Shown one piece after another: positions 51,464-58,919 of a stretch of DNA of 64,000 nucleotides. A program made the translations under genes and the position numbers. Location: contig CAZEJR010000004.1 in assembly GCA_964512675.1 (NCBI GenBank), forward strand, positions 58,294 to 122,293, read 5' to 3'. How positions within the stretch are numbered: the stretch's first letter is position 1; the number at the start of each line of letters is the position of its first letter. Source of the DNA: A07HB70 sp964512675. Its GTDB lineage: Archaea > Halobacteriota > Halobacteria > Halobacteriales > Haloferacaceae. The notes under the pieces are model-generated. The model saw nothing but the letters and a program-made list of their open reading frames with translations. It searched no databases and was not told where the DNA came from.

Positions 51464-52813
51464 GTGGATGCTAAACGTTCCGCCGTCGTGCGCTCACTGG
51501 CCGACGCCCTCGCGCGGTTCGACCGGCTCGTGGAGGTCGGCGTCGGCGACCGGACCGGTCTCGCCCGGCGTCTCGCGGCTGCCGGGCACGAGGTCGTCGT
51601 CGTCGACGTCGACCCGCCGGACCCGCCGCCGAGGGTACGGGTCGTCCGCGACGACGTGGTCGACAGCGCCCGCGCCGTCGCGGCGAGCGACGCCGACTCG
51701 CCGCCCGGCCCGTACGCCGGCGCCGACGCCGTCTACGCCCGCCGGCTCCCGCCCGAACTCCAGCACCCCGCTCGAGACGTCGCGCTGGCGGCCGACGCGC
51801 CGCTCTACTTCACGACGCTCGGGGGCGACCCCGCCGTCGTCGACGCGCGTGTCGAGACCGTCACGGAGGGGACGCTGTACCGCGCGGCGAACCGCGAGCC
51901 ATTTGCCCCCTCGCCCCCGTCGGCCGGCGTGACCCGAGACGACGACCCGGTCGCCGTCGACGCGGTGGTGCTGGACGTCGACGGCGTCCTCGTCGACGTG
52001 GCCGACTCCTACCGCCGGACGGTCGTCGAGACCGCCGCTCGCGAGGGCGGCCTCGACGAGTCTGTCGCCGCGGCGGCGGTCCAGCCGCTGAAGGACGCGG
52101 GTGGATTCAACAACGACTGGGTCGTGACCGACGCGCTCGTGCTGTACGCACTCGCGTGCGACCGAGGGTACGACGCCGGGCCGACGACGTTCGCGGCGAG
52201 TGTCGCCGAGGCGGGCGGGGGGCTGTCCGGCGCCCGGGCCGTCCTCGCCGACGCCGTCGACACGGGTGTCGAGGACGACTGGCACCCCGACCGCCTGCGC
52301 GCCGTGTTTCAGGCGCTGTACCTCGGGAGCGACCGCTACCGCGCCTTCGAGGGCGGCGACCCCCCAGTCGAAGCGCCGGGATACGCGGACGCCGAGCCGG
52401 TGCTCGCCGACGAGACGACGGTCGCGGCGCTCCGGGACCGCGCGACGCTGGCGGTGTTGACCGGACGACCCGCCCGCGAGGCCGAGGTCGCGCTCTCGCG
52501 GGCCGGCCTCGGCGACGTGCCGCCGGACCACCGCGTGACGATGGACGACGACCTGCCGGGCAAGCCGGACCCGGCTGGCCTCGTCGCCCTCGCAGACCGC
52601 CTCGACGCCCGGTCCGTCGTCTTCGTCGGCGACACGCTCGACGACGTCCGAACCGCCCGGGCGGCCAGCGAGGCCGACACCACCCGGACCTACCGGGGTG
52701 TCGGCGTGCTGACCGGTGGCCTAACCGGCGCCGAGGGCCGCGAGAAGCTCCGCGACGCCGGCGCCGACCGCGTCGTCGAGAGCGTGAACGACCTCCCGGC
52801 GGTCGTCGACTGA
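51464..52813 (+). CDS. Fusion of UPF0146 and HAD hydrolase (TIGR01548-like)
   Basis: 449 residues. Residues 1-145 match UPF0146, a small Rossmann-like archaeal family (LVEVGVGDRTGLARRL, DAVYARRLPPELQHPARDVA, YFTTLGGDP). Residues 165-449 form a HAD hydrolase with nucleophile Asp-171 and Asp-173 in VVLDVDGVLVDV, Thr in VLTGRP, Lys in PGKPDP and FVGDTLDDV. Between them lies a 20-residue Pro-rich joint. In other haloarchaea I recall these as separate neighbouring genes. Start is GTG at 51464; a GTG at 51488 is possible given the promoter spacing. Substrate unknown. Confidence 0.78.
   Translation: MDAKRSAVVRSLADALARFDRLVEVGVGDRTGLARRLAAAGHEVVVVDVDPPDPPPRVRVVRDDVVDSARAVAASDADSPPGPYAGADAVYARRLPPELQHPARDVALAADAPLYFTTLGGDPAVVDARVETVTEGTLYRAANREPFAPSPPSAGVTRDDDPVAVDAVVLDVDGVLVDVADSYRRTVVETAAREGGLDESVAAAAVQPLKDAGGFNNDWVVTDALVLYALACDRGYDAGPTTFAASVAEAGGGLSGARAVLADAVDTGVEDDWHPDRLRAVFQALYLGSDRYRAFEGGDPPVEAPGYADAEPVLADETTVAALRDRATLAVLTGRPAREAEVALSRAGLGDVPPDHRVTMDDDLPGKPDPAGLVALADRLDARSVVFVGDTLDDVRTARAASEADTTRTYRGVGVLTGGLTGAEGREKLRDAGADRVVESVNDLPAVVD
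51470..51476 (-). promoter_or_regulatory. TATA-like box of amzA inside the divergent gene
   Basis: GTTTAGC on the minus strand, 25-31 bases before the amzA ATG and within the first codons of the UPF0146-HAD frame. A plus-strand CTTAAC at 51453-51458 may serve the opposite gene. Confidence 0.45.
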
Positions 52814-52858
52814 GCGCGGATTGGCAACCCTTAGGCCGCTCCCGCCACGACTGCCGGT

Positions 52859-53527
52859 ATGCGACTCGCGATACTCGGCGGGACGGGCGACGTCGGTGAG
52901 GGGCTGGCGCTGCGCTTCGGCCGGGATACCAGCCACACGGTCGTGGTCGGCTCTCGCGACGCCGAACGCGGGCGGACGGCAGCGGCGGACTACCGCGACC
53001 GCCTCGCCGACAGAGGCCACGAGGCCACGATGGAGGGCGCGGTGAACGCCGAGGCGGCTGCCGGCGCGGACGTCGTCGTCCTCGCCGTCCCGCCGTACAA
53101 CGTCGGCGACACGGTGGAGGCCGTGGCAGACGAGATCGACGAGGAGACGGTCGTCGTCTCGCCGGCGACGGGCATGAAACGCGACGAGGACGGCTTCCAC
53201 TACCACCGTCCCGGCGCGGGTAGCGTCACCCGTGTCGCGGCGGACGCGGCACCCGACGGGGTTCCTGTCGTCGGCTGCTTCCACAACCTCGCGGCGGGCC
53301 GACTCGCGGACCTTGACGCCGACCTCGGGGTCGACACGCTGGTGCTCGCCGACGACCACGACGCCCGCGAGACGGTGACGGCCCTCGCGGAGTCACTCGA
53401 CGGTCTCCGCGCGCTCGACGCCGGTCCGATCGCGAACGCCGCGGAGGTCGAGAGCCTGACGCCGCTGCTGATCAACGTCACGATGCAGAACGAGGGGCTA
53501 CACGACGTCGGCGTGCGGTTCGACTAG
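52859..53527 (+). CDS. npdG: F420H2:NADP oxidoreductase
   Basis: 222 residues, full length. It moves hydride between coenzyme F420 and NADP. The NADP-binding fold opens with LAILGGTGDVGEGLALRFGR, followed by VVGSRDAERGR, VVLAVPPYNV near 75, and the F420-side stretch VGCFHNLAAGRLADLD. ATG start 45 bases after the fusion gene. Its stop interlocks with hisE (CTAG). Confidence 0.92.
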   Translation: MRLAILGGTGDVGEGLALRFGRDTSHTVVVGSRDAERGRTAAADYRDRLADRGHEATMEGAVNAEAAAGADVVVLAVPPYNVGDTVEAVADEIDEETVVVSPATGMKRDEDGFHYHRPGAGSVTRVAADAAPDGVPVVGCFHNLAAGRLADLDADLGVDTLVLADDHDARETVTALAESLDGLRALDAGPIANAAEVESLTPLLINVTMQNEGLHDVGVRFD

Positions 53528-53835
53528 CGGCCGTCGAGTTCGGCCCGCAGGTCGTCGAGCGTGCGGTCGTGGGCCGCGAGGAGGACGAACAGGTGATAGA
53601 CGAGGTCGGCAGACTCGGCGACGACCGCGTCGTCGTCGCCGTCTTTCGCGGCGAGCACGACCTCGGTCGTCTCCTCGCCGAGCTTCTCTAACACCGCGTT
53701 CTCGCCTTTCTGGTGGTCGAACAGCGCGGCAGTGTACGACCCCTCGGGGCGCTCCTCGCGTCGCTCCTCTACAACCGCGAACAGACCGTCGAGGACGTCC
53801 GCGTCCGTGTCCGACGACGCGGCGTCTCCACCCAT
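53524..53835 (-). CDS. hisE: Phosphoribosyl-ATP diphosphatase
   Basis: 103 residues. It catalyses the second step of histidine synthesis. The MazG-like helical core is clear: EGSYTAALFDHQKGENAVLE, then KLGEETTEVVLAAKDGDDDA and SADLVYHLFVLL. Its ATG overlaps the stop of Sec61-beta by one base (TGATG), so its translation depends on that gene. No other his genes are in the window. Confidence 0.93.
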   Translation of the reverse strand: MGGDAASSDTDADVLDGLFAVVEERREERPEGSYTAALFDHQKGENAVLEKLGEETTEVVLAAKDGDDDAVVAESADLVYHLFVLLAAHDRTLDDLRAELDGR

Positions 53836-53999
53836 CAGATGGCGAGGACGTTCAGCACCTGGACGCCGACGCCGAACAGGGCGCCGAACGCGACCACGGT
53901 GCGCGGGTCGAGCAGGATCGCGTTCCGGTCCTCGGCGTCGAAATACCTGACGAGTCCCGCGCTGGACATCAGTCCGCCGGTGTTCTGGCCGCTGCTCAT
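53835..53999 (-). CDS. secG: Preprotein translocase subunit Sec61-beta
   Basis: 54 residues from the ATG at 53999. The N-terminus MSSGQNTGGLMSSAGLVRYF is the conserved cytoplasmic part, and VVAFGALFGVGVQVLNVL is the single tail-anchor span. It is the small, non-essential subunit of the SecYEbeta channel. It is followed by hisE with a one-base overlap, an odd pairing of functions. Confidence 0.92.
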   Translation of the reverse strand: MSSGQNTGGLMSSAGLVRYFDAEDRNAILLDPRTVVAFGALFGVGVQVLNVLAI

Positions 54000-54068
54000 G
54001 CGCGCCTGTACGCCCGCTCGGCACAAGGTCCTTTCGGCTCACGCCCCCGGCGCCCTATCGGCAAACGC

Positions 54069-54075
54069 TTTTTAT
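54069..54075 (+). promoter_or_regulatory. TATA box of the thioredoxin gene
   Basis: TTTTTAT, 25-31 bases before the ATG at 54100, giving a leaderless message. Confidence 0.65.
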
Positions 54076-54099
54076 CACAGCCGGAGTATCATAGTATGC

Positions 54100-54378
54100 A
54101 TGTCCGTTCGACTCAAGGACTTCTACGCCGACTGGTGTGGCCCCTGCAAGACGCAGGACCCGATCCTCGAGGAGGTCGCCGAGGACTTCCCGGACGTCGA
54201 GTTCGAGAAGGTCGACGTCGACGCAAACCAAGACGTCGCCAACGAGTACTCCGTCCGCTCGCTTCCGACGCTCGTCGTCGAGGACGACGAGGGCGAGGTC
54301 GAGCGGTTCATCGGTGTCACGCAGCGCGAGCCGATAGTCGAGGCGCTCCAGTCGGCTGGCGCGACGGCAGAGGCTTAG
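54100..54378 (+). CDS. Thioredoxin-family protein
   Basis: 92 residues. The redox site is canonical (DWCGPCK, Cys-13 and Cys-16), with the cis-proline stretch VRSLPTLVVEDD near 55. It lacks the first strand and helix of classical thioredoxin, which is common among small archaeal forms. It should reduce protein disulfides in the cytoplasm. Start set by the TATA box spacing. Its stop interlocks with that of the radical SAM gene (TTAG). Confidence 0.88.
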   Translation: MSVRLKDFYADWCGPCKTQDPILEEVAEDFPDVEFEKVDVDANQDVANEYSVRSLPTLVVEDDEGEVERFIGVTQREPIVEALQSAGATAEA

Positions 54379-55430
54379 TCGGCGCGCGCCGCGTCTGTCT
54401 CGTTCGTCTCGCTCACCGCGTCGGGCGCCTCCAGCGGCGTTCGCTCGACGACCGTCCCGTCGTAGGTCGGGTGCTGCTCGACGACCTCGCCGCGCGGCAG
54501 GTCACCCTCCGCAACCATCTCCTCGAGCAGCCACCACGCGAGTTCGACGTGGTCGGACTTGACCGCGTAGTACTCCTCCGGTACCCCGAGGTCGCGGAGC
54601 CGCGCCTCGTCGCACCACGCCTTTCCGTAGACGAGCGTCCCGTCGTCGGTCGTCTCGTCGAACGGTCGACGGACGTTCTGCGCCATCCGCTTCAGCCGGT
54701 TACGGTGCTGTGCGGCGTCCTTGAACACGCTCGTACAGAAGTAGACCTTCGGGTGGGTCGCCATCTCCTCCAGGATCGCGGCCTTCGACCCGTCGACGGC
54801 GGACATGTGGCCCTCCTGCAGTTCGTACCCGCGCTCCTGCATCCGGCGGTAGTTCCCCTGGCTCATCTCGAACTCGTTGACGTTGACGAACTCGGCGGCG
54901 CCCTCCTCGACGAGGTCGACGAACTCGCGTTCGGGCCGGATCCCGGGGATCTCGAACGCCGGCGTGAGCCCCTCCTCGCGTGCCACGTGGAGGATGTCCT
55001 CCCACCCGGTGCCGTGGAGGTCGCCCCACAGGTCGTACGGCGGGTGGAACCGGATCTCGTCGAGCCCGGCCTCGCTCAGGCGACGCATGTTCTCGCGCCC
55101 GCCGGTGATGCCGGTGTAGAGGTGTGTGTGGTGGTCCTCGCCGAACTCGTCTTTCAGAAGCGAGAGATACCGGCAGGTGCGGTCCATCGCCTCCTGTGGC
55201 TCGCCGCCGGTGACAGAGGTGCCGAGCGCGTCCATCCGGTGGGCCTCCGCTAAGACGTCGGCGTCGTCCTCGACGGGGCGCTCGTTCGCGTACACCTGCT
55301 CGACGTTCTTGCGGTTCTCGCCGAGCGGGCAGTAGAAGCAGTCGCGCTGGTCGCAGTAGCCGTAGACGAACAGAACCATCTTCCCGCCCTCGGCACACTG
55401 CTCACAGCCCTCGGATATCACTATCTTCAC
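54375..55430 (-). CDS. Radical SAM protein with CX4CX2C cluster motif
   Basis: 351 residues from a GTG at 55430. The [4Fe-4S] motif is Cys-26, Cys-31 and Cys-34 (YCDQRDCFYCPLG), one residue wider than the usual CX3CX2C. A CEQC pair at 9-12 precedes it. SVTGGEPQEAM supplies the SAM-binding GGE, and the barrel runs to about residue 240. The C-terminus (VYGKAWCDEARLRDLGVPEE) looks like a substrate domain. It resembles pyruvate-formate-lyase-activase-like archaeal proteins. Reaction unknown. A GGCTTTTGCC about 20 bases upstream may be the promoter. Confidence 0.8.
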   Translation of the reverse strand: MKIVISEGCEQCAEGGKMVLFVYGYCDQRDCFYCPLGENRKNVEQVYANERPVEDDADVLAEAHRMDALGTSVTGGEPQEAMDRTCRYLSLLKDEFGEDHHTHLYTGITGGRENMRRLSEAGLDEIRFHPPYDLWGDLHGTGWEDILHVAREEGLTPAFEIPGIRPEREFVDLVEEGAAEFVNVNEFEMSQGNYRRMQERGYELQEGHMSAVDGSKAAILEEMATHPKVYFCTSVFKDAAQHRNRLKRMAQNVRRPFDETTDDGTLVYGKAWCDEARLRDLGVPEEYYAVKSDHVELAWWLLEEMVAEGDLPRGEVVEQHPTYDGTVVERTPLEAPDAVSETNETDAARAD

Positions 55431-55502
55431 GTTCCGTGTCGAGGGGCAAAAGCCACGTGATTCCTCGTCTCGACAGTCACTCGCCCCGCTCGGTTCGCTC
55501 CC

Positions 55503-56831
55503 TCACTCGACGGTGCGCTCGACGAACGTCGCCGCGGCGCCGAGGTACGCCTCCGGAACGGTCAGTGACTCGATCGCCTCGTCGGAGAGCACGTCCGTCA
55601 CGCGGTCGTCGCCGCGGAGGTTCTCGCGGAGCGTCCCGTCCCCTTCGAGCGCGTCGACGGCGTGTTCGTGGACGATCTCGTGTGCGGTCTGTCGCCCGAC
55701 GGCCTCGGCCAGCGCCATCATCACCGCCTCCGAGGTGACGAGCTGGCCGTGCCGCGAGAGGTTCTCCCGCATCGCCGCCTCGTCGACGACCAGCCCCTCC
55801 ATCGTCTCGCGCGTGTTACGCAGGATCGCAGAGAGGTAGAGAAACGCCTCGGGGACGATCGCGTACTCTCCGTACCAGAGGCCGGCGTCGCGCTCGTCCA
55901 TCCCCTCCTGGAACTCGCTCATCGTGTGGGCGTGGCCGCGTAACAGCGCCGCCAGCCCGACGGTGCGCTCGCTCTTCACCGGATTGCGCTTGTGGGGCAT
56001 CGTCGACGAGCCGATGATATCCTCCGGGAGGGGTTCGCTCACCTCGCCGATCTCCTCGCGGTTGAGAACCAGCACCTCCCTGGCCGCGCGGGCGAGTGTC
56101 CCGCCGACACCGGCCATCGTCGAGAGCAGCTCCGCGTACCGGTCTCGCGCCGTGAACCACGCGGTGTCGGGGACGGCCAGTCCCGTCTCCGCCGCGAACC
56201 GCTCCTGAACCGCCGGACCGGCGTCGTCGAGCGAGGCCAGCGTCCCCACGGCCCCGAAGAGCTGGACGACGAACAGCCGCTCCGCGACCGCCTCCATGCG
56301 CGCGATACCGCGGTCGAGTTCGTCGACCCACGACGCCGCGCGCAGGCCGAACGTCGTCGGCAGCGCGTGGACGTGGTGGGTTCGCCCGACGGTCGGCGTC
56401 TCCGCGTGCTCCTCGGCGAGGTCGGCGATCGCCGACCGGACCGCACGGAGGTCTGCCATCACCGCGTCGAACGCCTCGCGGACCGTCAGGAGCAGCGCCG
56501 TGTCGGCGATGTCCTGGCTGGTCGCGCCCCAGTGGATGTACTCGCCGTACTCGCCTACCTGGTCCTTCCAGACGGTGATGATGGCGACGGTGAAGAGGTC
56601 GATCTCGGCGATGGTCGCCTCGACCTCGTCGAGATCGAGGTAGTCGAGGCTCGCCGTCGCCGTTATCTCCTCGGCGGCTGCCTCGGGGACGATCCCGAGG
56701 TCGGCCTCCGCGCGTGCGAGCGCGGCCTCCGTCTCGAGGAACGCTTCGACGTAACGCTCCTCAGAGAGTATCTCTCGCATCTCCGCGGTCCCGAACGCGT
56801 TCTTGAACAGCGTGCCGTCCGTGTGGTACAC
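55503..56831 (-). CDS. Adenylosuccinate-lyase-family enzyme (fumarase/aspartase superfamily)
   Basis: 442 residues from a GTG. The superfamily signature GSSTMPHKRNPVKSE is near residue 275, EYIHWGATSQDIADTA near 95 and VGRTHHVHALPTTFGLRAAS near 155. The catalytic Ser is in the signature loop. These traits fit adenylosuccinate lyase (purine synthesis) but also 3-carboxymuconate cycloisomerase. The N-terminus lacks the SPLDGRYA start I know from other haloarchaeal PurB proteins, so I leave the symbol blank. No pur genes are adjacent. TATA-like GTTAAAACC is 20-29 bases before the start. Confidence 0.78.
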   Translation of the reverse strand: MYHTDGTLFKNAFGTAEMREILSEERYVEAFLETEAALARAEADLGIVPEAAAEEITATASLDYLDLDEVEATIAEIDLFTVAIITVWKDQVGEYGEYIHWGATSQDIADTALLLTVREAFDAVMADLRAVRSAIADLAEEHAETPTVGRTHHVHALPTTFGLRAASWVDELDRGIARMEAVAERLFVVQLFGAVGTLASLDDAGPAVQERFAAETGLAVPDTAWFTARDRYAELLSTMAGVGGTLARAAREVLVLNREEIGEVSEPLPEDIIGSSTMPHKRNPVKSERTVGLAALLRGHAHTMSEFQEGMDERDAGLWYGEYAIVPEAFLYLSAILRNTRETMEGLVVDEAAMRENLSRHGQLVTSEAVMMALAEAVGRQTAHEIVHEHAVDALEGDGTLRENLRGDDRVTDVLSDEAIESLTVPEAYLGAAATFVERTVE

Positions 56832-56907
56832 GTTCTCCGATTTCGACAGGGGGTTTTAACGCTTCTCCACACTCCCGGACGCGGACGACCGGCTGCTCGC
56901 CCGAAAC

Positions 56908-56916
56908 TGTTTAGCC
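56908..56916 (+). promoter_or_regulatory. TATA box of the DUF373 gene
   Basis: TGTTTAGCC is centred about 27 bases before the ATG at 56939. Confidence 0.5.
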
Positions 56917-56938
56917 ACCCACAGCGTAGCTCCGGGCG

Positions 56939-58039
56939 ATGCTGCTGGTCCTCTGTGTCGACCTCGACGACGACCTCGGTCGGAAGACCGACCGGGAGAC
57001 GCCGGTCGTCGGACGGGGCGCGGTCGCGGCGGCGGCCTCCGGTCTGGCCGTCGAAGACCCGGAGGACTCGGACGTGAACGTCCTGTTCCAGGGCGTCCAG
57101 GTCCACGACGACCTCGTCGCGTCGGAGCGCCAGGCGGTCGAGATCGCCGCCGTGACGGGGACACAGGGCGGCGACGTCCAGGCGAACCGCGCGCTCGGCG
57201 ACGAGGTCGACACCGTCCTCGCCGGCCTCTCGACGGGCGAGCCGGTGAGTGCGGTCGTCATCACCGACGGCGCACAGGACGAGTCGACACTCCCCGTGAT
57301 CCGGTCGCGGGTGCCGGTCGACAGCGTTCGCCGAGTTGTCGTCCGCCAGGCACAGGATCTCGAGTCCATCTACTACACGATGAAGCAGGTGCTGGCCGAC
57401 CCGGAGACCCGTGGGACGATACTGGTGCCGCTCGGAGTGGTCCTGCTCATCTACCCGGCGGCGACACTCGCCAGCCTGTTCGACGTGCCCGGCGCGGCGC
57501 TGCTCGGCCTCCTCTCCGCGCTCTTGGGGCTCTACACACTCTTCCGCGGACTGGGACTCGAGCGCTCGATCGACGACGCCGTCGACCGTGCCCGTGATCT
57601 CCTGTACACCGGTCGGGTGACGCTCGTCACCTACGTCGTCGCCGCGGCGCTGATGATCGTCGGCGGCGTCCAGGGCGTCTCGCTGCTGGAGACGGCGGGG
57701 TCGACCGTGTCGACCGACCCGGCGCTCGCCGTCTCGGCGTTCGTCCACGGCGCAGTCCGGTGGTTCGCGGCCGCGGGCGTCACGTCGAGCATGGGGCAGG
57801 TCACCGACGAGTACCTCGCCGACAGCTTCGAGTGGCGCTACCTGAACGCGCCGTTCTACGTCCTCGCGATCGCCCTGGTGCTGTTCGCGCTGACGGGCTA
57901 CTTCCTGCCCGCCGCGCCGGGCGTGACGACACTCTCGCTGACCGACCTCGCCGTCGGTCTGACCGCAGGGACGCTGCTCGGCGTGCTGTCGACGCTCGGG
58001 TTCGCCGTCGCGGAGTCGCGCTACCCGACGGTCGCCTAG
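56939..58039 (+). CDS. DUF373 membrane protein
   Basis: 366 residues. The N-terminal 145 form a soluble alpha/beta domain (LVLCVDLDDDLGRKT, then VVITDGAQDESTLPVIRSRV). The rest has about six membrane spans, beginning TILVPLGVVLLIYPAATLAS. Family DUF373 is shared by many archaea and is of unknown function; the soluble part faces the cytoplasm by charge. It does not belong to an obvious operon. Its stop interlocks with the prenyl synthase gene (CTAG). Confidence 0.82.
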   Translation: MLLVLCVDLDDDLGRKTDRETPVVGRGAVAAAASGLAVEDPEDSDVNVLFQGVQVHDDLVASERQAVEIAAVTGTQGGDVQANRALGDEVDTVLAGLSTGEPVSAVVITDGAQDESTLPVIRSRVPVDSVRRVVVRQAQDLESIYYTMKQVLADPETRGTILVPLGVVLLIYPAATLASLFDVPGAALLGLLSALLGLYTLFRGLGLERSIDDAVDRARDLLYTGRVTLVTYVVAAALMIVGGVQGVSLLETAGSTVSTDPALAVSAFVHGAVRWFAAAGVTSSMGQVTDEYLADSFEWRYLNAPFYVLAIALVLFALTGYFLPAAPGVTTLSLTDLAVGLTAGTLLGVLSTLGFAVAESRYPTVA

Positions 58040-58878
58040 CGCTCCCGGACGACGACGAACTCCGCGAGGTCTCGCAGGTAGCCGCCGGCCTCGCGGTCGA
58101 CCACCTCTGCGGCGTCGAGTGCCGCGAGCGCCTCGTCGGCCCGTGCCTGTGCCCGGCTGTTCGCCTCCGTCGGCGTCAGGTCCGTCACCCGCACGACGGA
58201 CGGGCGGTCGGCCGTCTCGTCCTGTCCCGCCGGCTTGCCGAGGTCGCCCGCGTCTGCGGTCGCGTCGAGCACGTCGTCGCGGATCTGAAACGCGACGCCG
58301 ACCCCCTCCGCGTAGTCGCCGAGCAGCTCGACGGTGTACGGGTCGGCACCGCCGGCGACACCGCCGAGCTCGGCGGCGGCGCGGAACAGCGCGCCCGTCT
58401 TCCGGCGAGCGAGCGTCGCGTACTCCGCCTCGGTCGTCGGCCGGGCGACGAGTTCGGAGGCCTCGCCCTCGCCGAGTTCGACCATCGCCTCCGCCGCGAC
58501 CTGCATCGCCCGCTCGTCCGCGGCGAAGAGCGCGAACGCCTCGCCGAGGAGGCCGTCGGAGGCGACGATCGCGGGGCCGTGGCCGAACGCCGCCCACGCG
58601 CTCTCGGTGCCGCGTCGGACGTCGGAGCGGTCGATGATGTCGTCGACGACGAGCGACGCACTGTGGACGAGTTCGACGCCGACGGCGAAGTCGACGGCGT
58701 CCTCCGGCGTGCCGCCGACCGCCTCGCACGCGAGGACGGTCACCGCCGGGCGGACGCGCTTGCCCCCCGACAGCGCGACGTGGTCGACCCGGTCGCGGAG
58801 GGTCGGGGGCTCGACGGCCTCGACGACCGCCCCGAGACGGTCCTCGACCAGCCCCACCCGCCGCTCCAGGTACTCCAT
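58036..58878 (-). CDS. Polyprenyl (isoprenyl) diphosphate synthase
   Basis: 280 residues from the ATG at 58878; a longer frame to 59037 adds implausible sequence. The first Asp-rich motif is DDIID (79-83) with SDVRRG after it, the second is FQIRDDVLDAT near 205. The N-terminal SGGKRVRPAV is conserved. It condenses isopentenyl diphosphate with an allylic primer; the chain length cannot be read safely. It is somewhat shorter than geranylgeranyl diphosphate synthases and may be a second paralogue. Confidence 0.85.
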   Translation of the reverse strand: MEYLERRVGLVEDRLGAVVEAVEPPTLRDRVDHVALSGGKRVRPAVTVLACEAVGGTPEDAVDFAVGVELVHSASLVVDDIIDRSDVRRGTESAWAAFGHGPAIVASDGLLGEAFALFAADERAMQVAAEAMVELGEGEASELVARPTTEAEYATLARRKTGALFRAAAELGGVAGGADPYTVELLGDYAEGVGVAFQIRDDVLDATADAGDLGKPAGQDETADRPSVVRVTDLTPTEANSRAQARADEALAALDAAEVVDREAGGYLRDLAEFVVVRER

Positions 58879-58919
58879 CGACCACACCGAGGGAGTCGCG
58901 GGGCTTGTACGTGACGGAG

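Noticed and set aside
56663..58885. A 740-codon minus-strand frame across DUF373
   Set aside because: Most of it is the reverse of the DUF373 gene and shifted frames of the neighbours; the residue use is not protein-like.
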